Positions 35,660 through 46,100 of a stretch of 64,000 nucleotides of DNA are shown here, piece after piece. How positions within the stretch are numbered: the stretch's first letter is position 1; every line of letters starts with the position of its first letter. Below the pieces are notes generated by a model. It had not been told where the DNA came from and did no database searches. It saw only the letters and a program-made list of their open reading frames with translations. The DNA is from CAZGNZ01 sp964527215 (GTDB lineage Bacteria > Fidelibacterota > Marinisomatia > SCGC-AAA003-L08 > JACNLC01), in the NCBI GenBank assembly GCA_964527215.1, contig CAZGNZ010000001.1:193969-257968 (forward strand). Reading direction: 5' to 3'. The translations under genes and the position numbers were made by a program.

Positions 35660-37180
35660 ATGCTGAAATTCATGCTGATGATACTGGACGGATTCGGACT
35701 GCGGTCGGAATCGGAAAACAATGCTGTCCTTCTTGCAGACACCCCCAACATCGACCGTCTCATGGCCGGCTGTCCCATGGTGCCCCTGGAAGCTTCGGGT
35801 CCGGCGGTGGGTCTGCCCGACGGCGTCATGGGCAACTCCGAGGTGGGGCATATGAATATCGGCGCGGGCCGGATTGTCCGGCAGGATCTGGTGCGCATCA
35901 ACGACGATGCCGCTTCCGGCCGCCTGGCGGAAAATACCGAATTGATAAACCTTTTTCAGTCCGTAAAGCAGAACCACCGCACCCTGCATCTCATGGGGCT
36001 GTTCAGTGACGGCGGCGTTCACAGCCATCTGGATCACCTGGAAACCATCATACGGGCTGCCGCAAACTTCGGACTCAGTGACATCGCGGTGCATGCCGTC
36101 ACGGACGGTCGGGACACTCCGCCCCGCAGCGGCATCAGATACATTGCCGGTTTCCAGCAGAAAATGAACGAAATCGGCGTCGGACGCATTGCCACTGTCT
36201 GCGGAAGATACTACATGATGGACCGTGACCAGCGCTGGGACCGGGTGGAAAAAGGGTACCGCCTGCTCACCGAATCGGACGGGGAAAAATATGACGAACC
36301 CGCTGCTGCCGTGCAGGCCAGCTACGACAATGATGTGACAGACGAATTCATCCTGCCCAAAGTAATCGGTACGCCCCAGCCGCTGCAGGACGGCGACGGA
36401 CTTCTCCTGTTCAACTACCGCGCCGACCGCATGCGCGAAATTACGAGGGCATTGACGGAAGACGGATTCAGCGCTTTCAGCGTCCGGCCTCTGAATCTGC
36501 ATCTGACCACGATGACCCGCTATCAGGAAAATTTCACCGTTCCGGTCCTGTTTCCGCCGGAACAGCTGACCAATATTTTCGGAGAAATCCTGGCGCAGCA
36601 CCATCTGCGTCAACTGAGAATAGCCGAAACCGAGAAGTATGCCCACGTGACCTATTTTTTCAACGGCGGCAGCGAACAGACTTTTGACGGGGAAGACCGG
36701 ATTCTGGTACCGTCGCCCAAAGTCGCCACCTACGACCTGCAGCCGGAAATGAGTGCGCCTGAGGTGACGGACGGTGTCATGGAGGCCATCCGCAGCGACA
36801 AGTATGAAGGCATCATCCTGAATTTCGCCAACCCGGACATGGTGGGCCACACCGGGATTCTGGCTGCCGCAATACGGGCCGCCGAAACGGTGGACCGCTC
36901 CGTGGGCCGCATCACCGAACTGCTGGCGGAAAAGGACGCCGCCCTGTTTCTTACCGCCGATCACGGCAATCTGGAAATGATGGTCGATCCCGAAACCGGT
37001 CAGCCCCATACGGCACACACCACCAATCCGGTGCCCTTCCTGTTAAAGACCGCCCGATCCGGTCTGTCGTTGGATGGAACCGGTAAACTGGCCGATATCG
37101 CCCCCACCATACTTGATTTTCTGGAAGTGGCGCAGCCGAAGGAAATGACCGGGCGGAGTCTGCTCACACGCCGGGGCTGA
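35660..37180 (+). CDS. gpmI: 2,3-bisphosphoglycerate-independent phosphoglycerate mutase, 506 aa
   Basis: Interconverts 3- and 2-phosphoglycerate in glycolysis/gluconeogenesis using two Mn ions. Motifs in order: 'MLMILDGFGLR', the phospho-serine site 'GVMGNSEVGHMNIGAGR', 'AVTDGRDTPPRSG', 'TVCGRYYMMDRDQRWDRV', 'FNYRADRMREI', 'NFANPDMVGHTG', 'LTADHGNLEMM' and 'TAHTTNPVPFLL'. The frame extends 26 codons upstream, but the ATG at 35660 is chosen because the family begins right at this metal-binding strand and 506 aa is the usual length (about 510). Cytoplasmic, stand-alone gene, GC-rich relative to the AT-rich segment before it. Confidence 0.97.
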   Translation: MLKFMLMILDGFGLRSESENNAVLLADTPNIDRLMAGCPMVPLEASGPAVGLPDGVMGNSEVGHMNIGAGRIVRQDLVRINDDAASGRLAENTELINLFQSVKQNHRTLHLMGLFSDGGVHSHLDHLETIIRAAANFGLSDIAVHAVTDGRDTPPRSGIRYIAGFQQKMNEIGVGRIATVCGRYYMMDRDQRWDRVEKGYRLLTESDGEKYDEPAAAVQASYDNDVTDEFILPKVIGTPQPLQDGDGLLLFNYRADRMREITRALTEDGFSAFSVRPLNLHLTTMTRYQENFTVPVLFPPEQLTNIFGEILAQHHLRQLRIAETEKYAHVTYFFNGGSEQTFDGEDRILVPSPKVATYDLQPEMSAPEVTDGVMEAIRSDKYEGIILNFANPDMVGHTGILAAAIRAAETVDRSVGRITELLAEKDAALFLTADHGNLEMMVDPETGQPHTAHTTNPVPFLLKTARSGLSLDGTGKLADIAPTILDFLEVAQPKEMTGRSLLTRRG

Positions 37181-37348
37181 TCCCGAAGCGCAGCCGTACA
37201 TCCGCATTTGCCCTTGTCGAAAGAAACCCGCAGGGGCTAATTTTTGGTCAGGTACCGGACATCAATTGTCTGTTCCGCAATATCTTACTGCTGCAGAAAC
37301 CGCAGCATTCCGGATAACGCCTTCGCGGGCGTCGATGAGACTTCCTGA

Positions 37349-38938
37349 ATGATCACACGAATTGGTATAACAACCGCACTCCTGTTTCTGACCTGCCTGA
37401 CGGGGCAGAATTTCATCTATGAGCCGGATGACTGGGAAATCATCCATCCGCCCGGTGCCGTCAATGCGGTAACGGCGGACTACTACAATGTGTATTTCGG
37501 CACCGATGAGGGCATATATACCTGGAATATCACGGATCAGGAACTGTTTTACGACTACGGGCTGTCCCGGGATTTGGCCGGACTGAAGATATATCATCTC
37601 TATTACGACACCCATACCAGCAATTTCTGGTGTTCTCATGAAGACGGCCTGAGTTTCAAATCGGACATGGCCTCCCATTGGCGGCGGGCGGTTTTTGATC
37701 CTCCGCACTGGGAAGTGGATGACATCGGCAGCACGTCTGACTACATCTGCATCCGCAACGGAGGGGAATACCGTTTTGTGAATCCATTCAGCGGGTATCT
37801 GGAAGATCCGGAGTATCCGCCGGACGATTCGGATATTGAGTGGGGCAATTCGCGTTTCGGCCGCGCCGGCGTCGATGTGACCCTGTTCGGATATCAGCTG
37901 GATCCGGCATATCAGTCTGTTAAGCGGCTGAATGACGAATTTTTCTACGCTGTGCCGACCGTGGCACTGGAGGATTTTGACGGGAACACCTTTATCGGAA
38001 CCGCATCCGGTACCATCTACATCAGCCGCTTCCGTTCCCGGCTGGTGGAACCGCTGCAGGTGGGGCTGGGCCTGCCTGAAATCACCGAGGTGTATGAGGA
38101 TGAAACCGGCAGCTGGTGGTTTGGTGACAGCGAATATAAGCGGAAAGGTTTTTCTCAGTACTCCCGGGATCTCTTTCTGTCGCGCTGGCTGCCTGATCAG
38201 GGACGATGGATAAACTATTATTCTGATGAAAGCAGCGTGATTCGAAATACGAATATCAACTGCATGGTTCGGGATGGATATTTCCTGTTCTGCGGGACCA
38301 TGGAAGGGATACTGGCATTGAATGTTGACGGCCGCGACTGGGAATCCGTCACTCGCGGATTGAAGGATGACGCGGTCTGGGATCTGGCCGTTATCGGCGA
38401 TGTGCTGCTGGCAGCCACTGCCCGGGGCATCAGTGAAATCGCCCTGGAATCACTGTTGGTACTGCCGCCCACCAAGCAGTATGAACGATTCAACCGCATT
38501 GAGGTCTATGATTTTGAAAAGGATGCCCGGTACCTGTATGTCGCCGCGGCAAACGGGCTGCACCGGATGGAATTGGACACGGGATTCTGGCAGCGCCTGG
38601 ATGATCGTTTCTACCGGGAAGTACATGTCACGGACAGCGGAATTTTTGCTTCGGACGGGATGATCTGGAAAATTATCCCCGGGGAAGATCCGGAGATGGT
38701 CCATGCCGGTGATGTCTTTAATTTTCATCCGAACAGGAACTATCTCTGGATCAATGAGAGAAATTCAGCCGTCCTTATCGACCGGAATTCCGCAGGGGAA
38801 TGGACATTCACAAAGGAGGACGGAATCCCGGGATCACTTATTTACCAGCTGGGTTCAGACGGAGAATTTGTCTGGTTTGCCACCAATAACGGAATCGCAT
38901 ATTTCAACTGGAGTCGGTATTTTAAACTTGAAAAATAG
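37349..38938 (+). CDS. Secreted beta-propeller protein, 529 aa
   Basis: Signal peptide (MITRIGITTALLFLTCLTGQ) followed by repeated beta-blade sequences: 'VYFGTDEGIYTWNI', 'TFIGTASGTIYISRF', 'FLFCGTMEGILALNV', 'VLLAATARGISEIALESL', 'YVAAANGLHRMELD', 'FVWFATNNGIAYFNW'. Each blade has the [FV]..T..GI pattern of two-component-regulator-type propellers, but no kinase part follows. The downstream GWxTD-type lipoprotein gene overlaps its end, implying joint expression and perhaps a shared complex. The function is not known. Confidence 0.85.
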   Translation: MITRIGITTALLFLTCLTGQNFIYEPDDWEIIHPPGAVNAVTADYYNVYFGTDEGIYTWNITDQELFYDYGLSRDLAGLKIYHLYYDTHTSNFWCSHEDGLSFKSDMASHWRRAVFDPPHWEVDDIGSTSDYICIRNGGEYRFVNPFSGYLEDPEYPPDDSDIEWGNSRFGRAGVDVTLFGYQLDPAYQSVKRLNDEFFYAVPTVALEDFDGNTFIGTASGTIYISRFRSRLVEPLQVGLGLPEITEVYEDETGSWWFGDSEYKRKGFSQYSRDLFLSRWLPDQGRWINYYSDESSVIRNTNINCMVRDGYFLFCGTMEGILALNVDGRDWESVTRGLKDDAVWDLAVIGDVLLAATARGISEIALESLLVLPPTKQYERFNRIEVYDFEKDARYLYVAAANGLHRMELDTGFWQRLDDRFYREVHVTDSGIFASDGMIWKIIPGEDPEMVHAGDVFNFHPNRNYLWINERNSAVLIDRNSAGEWTFTKEDGIPGSLIYQLGSDGEFVWFATNNGIAYFNWSRYFKLEK

Positions 38939-40112
38939 CCTGATAATGTTTGCAGTCATCGCTCTTTTCTGGTCCTGTTCGGGGTCACGACAGAGTATAA
39001 ATCCCGCACACCGAAGCGGCCGCTCTGAAATGATGGTTCAGGTACTGTACCCGGAGGGTGATCTGATCCGCGTGAATGTACATGCCCGGGTGCCCAATCA
39101 GCGGTTTATCTTTCTGAAGGAAAAAGACCATTTTGCCTGTAGGGTCGAGTATATCCTCAATATCATCAACCAGGAGTCCGGAAAGCAGGTATTCCATAAA
39201 TCATGGAAAGACAGATACACCGAATCATACTATGAAGACACTCGGGATCCGCATCGGTATATCTGGACGGACTGGAGTCTGAGTCTTTCTCCCGGTGACT
39301 ATGTCTTCTCGCTGATGGTTGTTGATCTCGACAGCCGCCGTGAATGGAATATGAAGGAGAAGGTGCAGATAGTGCCGCCCGACGGATGGAGCCGTCCGTT
39401 TCTGGTTACTCCCGGAAAAGAGGGTTTCCAGCTGGCGGGAACGCTCCTGCAGGGGAAAGTGGATACGGCATGGTTCCGCTTCTATGCCCAGGAAGAACTG
39501 CCGGCGTCCGGCATGAAGTATGAACTCAAATACCGGAAAACCGTTCTGGATTCCGGAATCGTAACTCCCCAGACGGCAGGTTCTGAAAATCAGTTTCAGT
39601 TCGCTGTCCCGGTTCAGACCGAATGGGCGGGTGAACTGGAACTGAAAGTCTCAATGAATGACCGAAGTGAGACTGTCCGGTTTACGGTTATTCAAACCTC
39701 CGCTGACCAGTATCTTCAGGATCTGGAGGAGGTGGTGAAACTGATGTCGCTGATTCTTGAAAATGATGAGTATCAGGAACTGAAGAAAATGAAACCGGAC
39801 CGGCAGCGTCAGTTTATTATCCGTTACTGGACGGAGCATGATCCCACGCCGGGCACGGCTGAAAACGAACTGATGGTGGAATTTTTTGAAAGAGTGGATT
39901 ATGCCAATATCCACTTCGGCGCACTGAATGTCGGCTGGCGCTCGGACCGCGGACGAATCTACATCAAGTACGGTGCACCCTCCTCCATTGAAACATCATC
40001 GCAGGATGTGTACGGAAGAACCTATCAAATCTGGTACTATCCCTCCAATAAACAATTTGTTTTTATGGATGATGGTTTTGGAGATTATCGACTTCTCCGA
40101 GAGGTAAATTAG
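38928..40112 (+). CDS. GWxTD-domain lipoprotein, 394 aa
   Basis: I propose a TTG start at 38928 (11-nt overlap with the propeller gene), giving the lipoprotein signal MKNSLIMFAVIALFWSC; an ATG at 38946 would leave only a very short signal. The C-terminal domain has the GWxTD family pattern: 'FIIRYWTEHDPTPGTAENELM', 'ERVDYANIHF', 'VGWRSDRGRIYIKYGAP' (the T of GWxTD is S here) and 'YQIWYYP'. The middle part is beta-rich. GWxTD proteins are typical of FCB-superphylum and some Acidobacteria genomes; their role is unknown. Expected at the outer membrane, periplasmic face. Confidence 0.85.
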   Translation: MKNSLIMFAVIALFWSCSGSRQSINPAHRSGRSEMMVQVLYPEGDLIRVNVHARVPNQRFIFLKEKDHFACRVEYILNIINQESGKQVFHKSWKDRYTESYYEDTRDPHRYIWTDWSLSLSPGDYVFSLMVVDLDSRREWNMKEKVQIVPPDGWSRPFLVTPGKEGFQLAGTLLQGKVDTAWFRFYAQEELPASGMKYELKYRKTVLDSGIVTPQTAGSENQFQFAVPVQTEWAGELELKVSMNDRSETVRFTVIQTSADQYLQDLEEVVKLMSLILENDEYQELKKMKPDRQRQFIIRYWTEHDPTPGTAENELMVEFFERVDYANIHFGALNVGWRSDRGRIYIKYGAPSSIETSSQDVYGRTYQIWYYPSNKQFVFMDDGFGDYRLLREVN

Positions 40113-40113
40113 T

Positions 40114-40935
40114 TTGTCAAATCATCATACGTTATCACTTTCCGATCATTTTTCCTATTCGCAGATCAGCACATTCAAAATGTGCCGTGAGCAGTACAAG
40201 CTTATCTATATCGACGGCATTCGCAAAGACGATGAAAGCATTGAAGCATTCATGGGAAAATGCGTCCATGCCACCCTGGAATGGCTGTATCAGCCAAAAA
40301 ATCTGGAGAAACCCTACATCACATTTGACCGCGTGTGCCAGAAGTATGATGATATCTGGCTGGAATTGTGGCACGACACAATATACATCTCGGATCCCCG
40401 CAGTTCAACGGATGGATATTATTCCATCGGCAAGCGCTGTCTGGCGAATTACTACAGCAAATATGGTCCGACCTTTGAAGAAGGGGTGACGGGCGTGGAG
40501 CTGGAGCTTGATTTTGAACTGGAGGGGGGCTACCTGTTTCGCGGCGTCATCGACCGGCTGGACAATCCCAACCCCGGCAAGTGGGTGATTCACGATTACA
40601 AGACCGGAAAGCATATAAAATCCGAACGGTCCGCTCGAAATGACATTCAGCTGGCGCTGTATCAGATTGCAGTGGAGTCCAATTTTGAGAATGTATCCGA
40701 AGTGGAGTTGAAATGGCACTACCTCAGAAACGGGCATGAAGTCACCATTTCCCACACCGAAGAGGAAATCCAGCAGTTCAAACAAAAACTGATTCGGGAA
40801 GTGGATAAAATCATCAGACTTTCACAGGACCCCGCCAACTTTTATCCCCGTGAATCGGTGCTGTGCAACTGGTGCTACCGCTGGGCGGAATGCTCAGCCA
40901 AATCAACACCCAATCCTGCCCCCAGAGCAACCTGA
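40114..40935 (+). CDS. RecB/Cas4-like PD-(D/E)XK nuclease with probable Fe-S cluster, 273 aa
   Basis: TTG start one base after the previous stop, with GAGAGG upstream. Nuclease motifs: 'SYSQISTFKMCREQYKL', 'GKCVHATLEW', 'RGVIDRLDN', 'WVIHDYKTGK' and 'NDIQLALYQIAV'. One Cys in the first motif plus 'LCNWCYRWAEC' near the end (C-x2-C-x5-C) matches the four-Cys 4Fe-4S arrangement of Cas4 and AddB-type nucleases. It stands alone with no helicase and no CRISPR genes nearby, so a DNA-repair or end-processing role is more likely than Cas4 adaptation. Cytoplasmic. Confidence 0.88.
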   Translation: MSNHHTLSLSDHFSYSQISTFKMCREQYKLIYIDGIRKDDESIEAFMGKCVHATLEWLYQPKNLEKPYITFDRVCQKYDDIWLELWHDTIYISDPRSSTDGYYSIGKRCLANYYSKYGPTFEEGVTGVELELDFELEGGYLFRGVIDRLDNPNPGKWVIHDYKTGKHIKSERSARNDIQLALYQIAVESNFENVSEVELKWHYLRNGHEVTISHTEEEIQQFKQKLIREVDKIIRLSQDPANFYPRESVLCNWCYRWAECSAKSTPNPAPRAT

Positions 40936-41041
40936 CGATCCCTGCTTTATGATCGGCATTGGTTAAAATATCCTTCTGCCGCATGCGCAGGACCCAGGCA
41001 GCAAAAACAGTATCCGTCAACCCATCAAACCCGGATAGGAT

Positions 41042-41485
41042 ATGTCTGATTTAAAAATCTGTACGCCGATAACAGACAACGATTTTGCGAATTATTATAC
41101 CCTGCGCTGGCTTGTGCTTCGTAAACCCTGGAATCAGCCGCCCGGCAGTGAAAAAGATGAGCTGGAAAGCGAAGCGCTGCACCGGATGGTATGTGACCGG
41201 GAAGGCATTGTTCGGGGAACCGGCCGGCTGCATCTGAACAGTCCCGCTGAAGCACAGATCCGGTATATGGCTGTTCATCCGGAGTTTCACCGGCAGGGAA
41301 TCGGACGAATGATTCTGATGGCCCTTGAAGCTGCCGCCCGGGGAGAGCACGCGAAGCGGATCGTTCTCAATGCCCGGGACAATGCCCTTGCCTTCTATAA
41401 AGCGCTTGGATATGTTCAGAAGGGGAAATCGTATGTGCTGTATGACAGCATCCAGCATTTCTTGATGGAGAAAATACTGCTATAG
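41042..41485 (+). CDS. GNAT-family N-acetyltransferase, 147 aa
   Basis: The acetyl-CoA binding core is clear: 'AQIRYMAVHPEFHRQGIGRMILMALEAAARGEHAKRI' (split here as strand 4, then the R/Q-x-x-G-x-G loop 'RQGIGR', then the following helix), and 'LNARDNALAFYKALGYVQKG'. Size fits a single-domain GNAT. The substrate is not predictable. AGGATATG at the start gives a close ribosome site. Convergent with, and overlapping by 6 nt, the glycosyltransferase gene on the other strand. Confidence 0.9.
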   Translation: MSDLKICTPITDNDFANYYTLRWLVLRKPWNQPPGSEKDELESEALHRMVCDREGIVRGTGRLHLNSPAEAQIRYMAVHPEFHRQGIGRMILMALEAAARGEHAKRIVLNARDNALAFYKALGYVQKGKSYVLYDSIQHFLMEKILL

Positions 41486-42580
41486 ATCTATCAGAGCCTG
41501 ATCATATTCCGCGGCCGTTCGGACCCAGCTGAAGCGGGCCAGTTTCGACCGGATATCCGGCGGCGGAGTTCCGTCAAAATTTCCGAGCATTGACTTTAAA
41601 CGGATTTCCAGTTCATCTGCATCCCCGTAAAACTGTGCATTTCGAGGGAATTCGGAATACAGCTCCGGGTAGGACAGCCGTGTCGGCAGCAGCGCAAGGG
41701 TCCGACAGTAAATTGCTTCCAGAACGCTGAGTCCGAAAAAATCATGTGTGGAAACCACCGGCAGCAGATCAGCCTGCCAAAGCATCCTGCAGTAGTCCGC
41801 CCGATCCCTGACAAATCCCCGATGGATGATTTCCCGGTCCAGCTGACGGATCAGGCTGTCAGTTTCAGAATCCGTCCGACCGGGCTGTGCCCCCAGCAGC
41901 ACGGTTCTGAACTGGAACCCATCCGATTTCAGACGAACCAGCAGCTGAAGAAATTCCAGCGGGTTTTTATCGTATTCCCAACGGTGATTCCAACAGATGA
42001 CCGGAAGTCTGCACAGTCGGTCCCGGGTCTGGAACCGATCGAAAGAATTCGAATCAAACCCAAGATATCTGACGGTGCTTTTTTTTGATATTTTACTCGG
42101 GGATTCCGGCAGCCGGTGATCCGGCATCTGCTTCAAAAAAGCATTCAGGCCCTTGTGAAATTCCCGAAGGTGATAATTCGAATTGAACCAGACTGCGTCC
42201 GCAGCCAAAGCCGACACGGTATTGATATACCCGTAATGATGATCCCGATGATGGAGCTGATCGGTATCCAGCCTGGATTTCGGATAGGTAAACTGGTTTT
42301 CATGAAAATAGAGGACGGTCCTGACTGCCGGCAGGCTCCGCCGGACCAGTCCCAGGAATTCAGCAAGGTTTACCATATCCGTAGCGATGACAGCGTCTGC
42401 CTGAAAACCGGATTCCAGAACCATTTCTGCCAGAGTCACGGCACCGCCGTGCATTCGCCATTTCCAGTGTCTGCCCGGAAGCTTCAGAATTCTGACATCA
42501 TGCCGGCTGTGTTTTCTGTACCCCTGTGCCCAGTGGGCATGAGACGCCGTCCAGTAGCTGTCCGCAATAAGTATTTTCAT
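41480..42580 (-). CDS. Glycosyltransferase of the queuosine-tRNA mannosyltransferase (DUF3524/GTDC1) family, 366 aa
   Basis: The ATG at 42580 is chosen because the family starts at 'MKILIADSYWTASHAHWAQG'; the frame extends further upstream but without family similarity. Diagnostic N-terminal motif 'LPGRHWKWRMHGGAVTLAE', then 'VLYFHENQFTYPKS', 'YGYINTVSALAADAVWFNS', a GT-B C-terminal half with 'WNHRWEYDKNPLEFL' and 'PVVSTHDFFGLSVLEAIYC'. The human relative (GTDC1/QTMAN) adds mannose to queuosine in tRNA-Asp. That the bacterial protein acts on tRNA is inference from family membership. It has no signal peptide, consistent with a cytoplasmic RNA or glycan substrate. Confidence 0.88.
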   Translation of the reverse strand: MKILIADSYWTASHAHWAQGYRKHSRHDVRILKLPGRHWKWRMHGGAVTLAEMVLESGFQADAVIATDMVNLAEFLGLVRRSLPAVRTVLYFHENQFTYPKSRLDTDQLHHRDHHYGYINTVSALAADAVWFNSNYHLREFHKGLNAFLKQMPDHRLPESPSKISKKSTVRYLGFDSNSFDRFQTRDRLCRLPVICWNHRWEYDKNPLEFLQLLVRLKSDGFQFRTVLLGAQPGRTDSETDSLIRQLDREIIHRGFVRDRADYCRMLWQADLLPVVSTHDFFGLSVLEAIYCRTLALLPTRLSYPELYSEFPRNAQFYGDADELEIRLKSMLGNFDGTPPPDIRSKLARFSWVRTAAEYDQALIDL

Positions 42581-43132
42581 TGATTTTCGTATTCGCTGCA
42601 GCGGAAAGTTACAGCAGTCCGGACCGTTCCATGCCACAACAATGGTCACACCCCGCACGGGTGACAGAGCGGCTGGCAGACGACCGGGATCTGCCTGATG
42701 ACCGGGAAGGCAGCACATGCATTCTTGGCTGCCGAATACTCCGGACAGACCGGTCTGAAGCGACCATTCAGACGGATTCCGAATTCAGACAGTAGCGCTG
42801 TTTCCAGCAGGAAATGATACAAAACCCGCCGACACAAACCGAACGCTGAAGGGATCGGAAATTGCGTATTAAAACCTGCTGAAGGGGTAAAAATATGAAA
42901 CACCGGGGGCCGTAATCAGCGGTTCTGAATACGGCATGAACCCTGTTAAAAAAAAATTATATAACCGTCAAGCATAAACTTCACCTAAAGCATTGATATT
43001 TACAGGAATTGGCAGAATAAGTTTTACATATTGATACAAAGAATATTTGGATATGAAAAGGGGGGCGGGTATAGTTTCCGCTGGGTTATTTTATATGGAT
43101 TTGATAATTAAGAAATCATAATGGAGTCTTAA
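42581..43132. other. Non-coding stretch upstream of the C25-like gene
   Basis: About 550 nt with no supportable gene. The right end is AT-rich and must hold the promoter for 43133-46681; TTGATA near 43031 could be a -35 element, but no well-spaced -10 is seen. GGAG lies 6 nt before the GTG start of that gene. Confidence 0.45.
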
Positions 43133-46100
43133 GTGAAAACAACGCGTCTGTATACCGCACTTACATTTATTTTCTTAACCTTCCTCTCTGCCGGGACGCT
43201 GGGCAGATTTGAGCTGATGGAACCATCAGATTCTGAAACACGATTGAACTTTCGGCTGGATCAGTTTTCAATGACTGAAACGGGTCGATTCCAGAAGTTT
43301 GAAATCGAGACCGCGGGGAAAACAACGGAAGCCGGGATGCCGGAACTGCCGGTTTTCTCCACAATGTTCCAGATGGAGCCCGGAATCACCTATGAGGTTA
43401 CATACCAGGTTCGGCAATCCAGCGTGATGACAGATATCGATCTTCTGCCTTCCAGCGGGATTGAAGAACCGGAACCCGGTCAGGAAACTGCCGATCCGGA
43501 TGACAGCGCTTACGGCACTATCGCAGTGTATCCCCAGAGTAATATTTCAATATCAGAACCGCACATCATGCGGGGACTGGAGCTGGCGGTAGTGACCCTG
43601 ATTCCCTTCAGCTATTCACCTCAGACCCGGCAGTTGGAGATTTATGAAGAGGTTGAAATTCAGGTGTTTGAAAGCGGCACCCGTCCGATTGGGAATATCG
43701 TGAACATGCCCCGGTCCCGCACCTTTGAACCGCTGTATGAATCCCTAATTGTGAATTATGAGCCGACCGACCGGGATGAAGATTTTCAGCAGCCGGCAAT
43801 ACTGTATGTCTGCGGCGGCGGCAGCAACGGTGCCATCAATCATCCATCCTTCAACGATCTGGTGGAATGGCGTCATCAGAGAGGCTGGGTGGTATATACG
43901 GCACACACCGGTCAGACCGGATCCAGCAGCAGCAACATCAAAAATTATATCGAAGATGCCTATGAAACCCTGAACCCACCACCGGAAATCGTGGGCCTGG
44001 TCGGAGACGTGGGCGGATCATTTGATATCCCCACCTGGTATGAAAACTGGTCCTGGTACAGCGGGGAAGGGGATCACCCCTATTCACAGCTGGACGGCAC
44101 CGATATTTTCCCGGAAGTATTGATCGGACGTATCTCCGTCAACAGCAGCACGGATATTGCCAATGTGATCAACAAGACAATTGCATACGAGCAGGCATAT
44201 TATGTTGAAAACAACTGGCTGGAAAAAGCCGCGCTGGTGGGTGACCCGACTCATTCCGGCCTGTCCACAATTATTACAAACCAGTATATCGAAAACATGA
44301 TGTCGAATTACGGATTTGAGGACATTCGAACCAACTACGGTGACGGGAACTACTCTTCCTGGATGCAGAGCCAGCTGAATGAAGGAATTGCCTATTTCAA
44401 CTACCGGGGCTACATCGGTACCAGCGGATTTGGCACGTCCAACATCAACAATGCCAATAACGGTTATATGACGCCCTTTGTCACATTTCTGACATGTTCA
44501 ACCGGCGGATTTTCCGGAACAGCCATTACGGAAAGCTTCCTGCGCGCAGGCACGGTTGCCTCGCCAAAGGGGGGTGTGGCTGCCATTGGAACCGCCACTT
44601 CAGGAACCCATACCCTGTATAACAATATTGTCCAGATGGGTATTTACGAAGGCATATTCTCACGCGGGCTGGAGACCGCAGGCGGTGCCCTTGCATCCGG
44701 CAAACTGGCCCTTTACAATGCCTATCCAAACAATCCGGATGATAAGGTCAGCATCTTTACCCACTGGAACAATCTTATGGGTGATCCGGGACTGCATCTT
44801 TGGACCGATACACCGCTGCAGCTGATTGTTGAACATGCCGAAACCGTGGGTGCCGGCACCAACATCATTGATGTCCTCGTTACCGATACCGACGGCATTC
44901 CCGTTGAGGATGCCTGGGTGACACTGCTCGCGGATGATGATGCGATTTTTACCACCGTTCTGACCAATTCGGAAGGTTTGGCAACATTGCCCCTGAATAC
45001 CGAATATACCGGTGACGTTCTCGTGACTGTCACAAAGAAAAATGTTGCTCCCAGTCAAACCAGCTTTGATATCTCCAGTGATGGTCCGGCAGTTAACATC
45101 GTCGAAACAGACATCACGGTAGATGATTCCGCAGGGAACAATGACGGGATACTGAACCCCGGTGAAACCGTCACACTCACCATCGCTTTCGCCAATTACG
45201 GCAATGAACCTGCCGAAAATGTTGTTGCCACGATTTCCTCTGATAACGAACTGGTTGAATTTCAGAACACCTCTTCAACGTTTGAATTTTTTGATTTAGG
45301 CCAGCTTTACTACGGAAACTATGAGTTCACTCTGGCTGCGGAAGCCGTTCAGAATGAGGCTCTGGGACTTCGAATTGATATGATGGATGCGGGCGGCGTC
45401 AGCGGCGTGGCGTCTGTACCCATGCACGTCAATGGTGCAAAACTGGAAATTGACGGATACTCTGTTGTAGGTCAGGATTATCTGCTGGCAGGCGTATCCA
45501 ATCAGGTCCGGGTAGAACTCTACAACGAGGGCATGGTCTCATCAGAAAACGTTCAGGGATATGTCATCAGCCATACCCAGCTGCTGGATGTGGAAACCGC
45601 AGATTTGAGCTGGAACAGCATCGAAAGTCTGGGAAGTGCAGAAAGCAGTCAGACATTTTCCGTTTATGCCAGCAACGATATTATCCGTGGCTCAATCCTG
45701 AGTCTGGAAATAGAGTTGTGGAATGATGCCGGTTACGACCGATCGGTAATCCTGAACCTCCAGGTGGGCGAGGTCACGGTTATGGATCCTCTCGGACCCG
45801 ATGCATTTGGACATTATATCTATGATTCCGAAGATCTGAATTACAGTCTGGCAGTTCCCTATGACTGGATTGAAATTGATCCTTCACTGGGCGGAGACGG
45901 GACATCGCTGAACCTGAACGATCAGGGGTACGGCAACCCGGTTTCACAGCTGTCCGCCCATTTGGATATCCCCTTCACCTTTACCTTTTACGGTGTGGAT
46001 TATACAGAAATCAGCGTAAGCAGCAACGGCTGGATTTCTTTCGGGGATGTAGAGAGCGAATCGTTCCGGAATTATCCGTTGCCCGGACCCGGCGGACCGT

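Noticed and set aside
35639..37018. A 459-codon minus-strand frame opposite gpmI
   Set aside because: gpmI is unmistakable on the plus strand; the antisense frame follows from its GC-rich codons.
38703..38927. Upstream extension of the GWxTD-type gene to 38703
   Set aside because: It would overlap the propeller gene by over 230 nt and bury the lipoprotein signal inside the protein.
40114..40935. Possible cas4 and hidden CRISPR array
   Set aside because: No cas1/cas2 and no regularly spaced direct repeats anywhere in the window.
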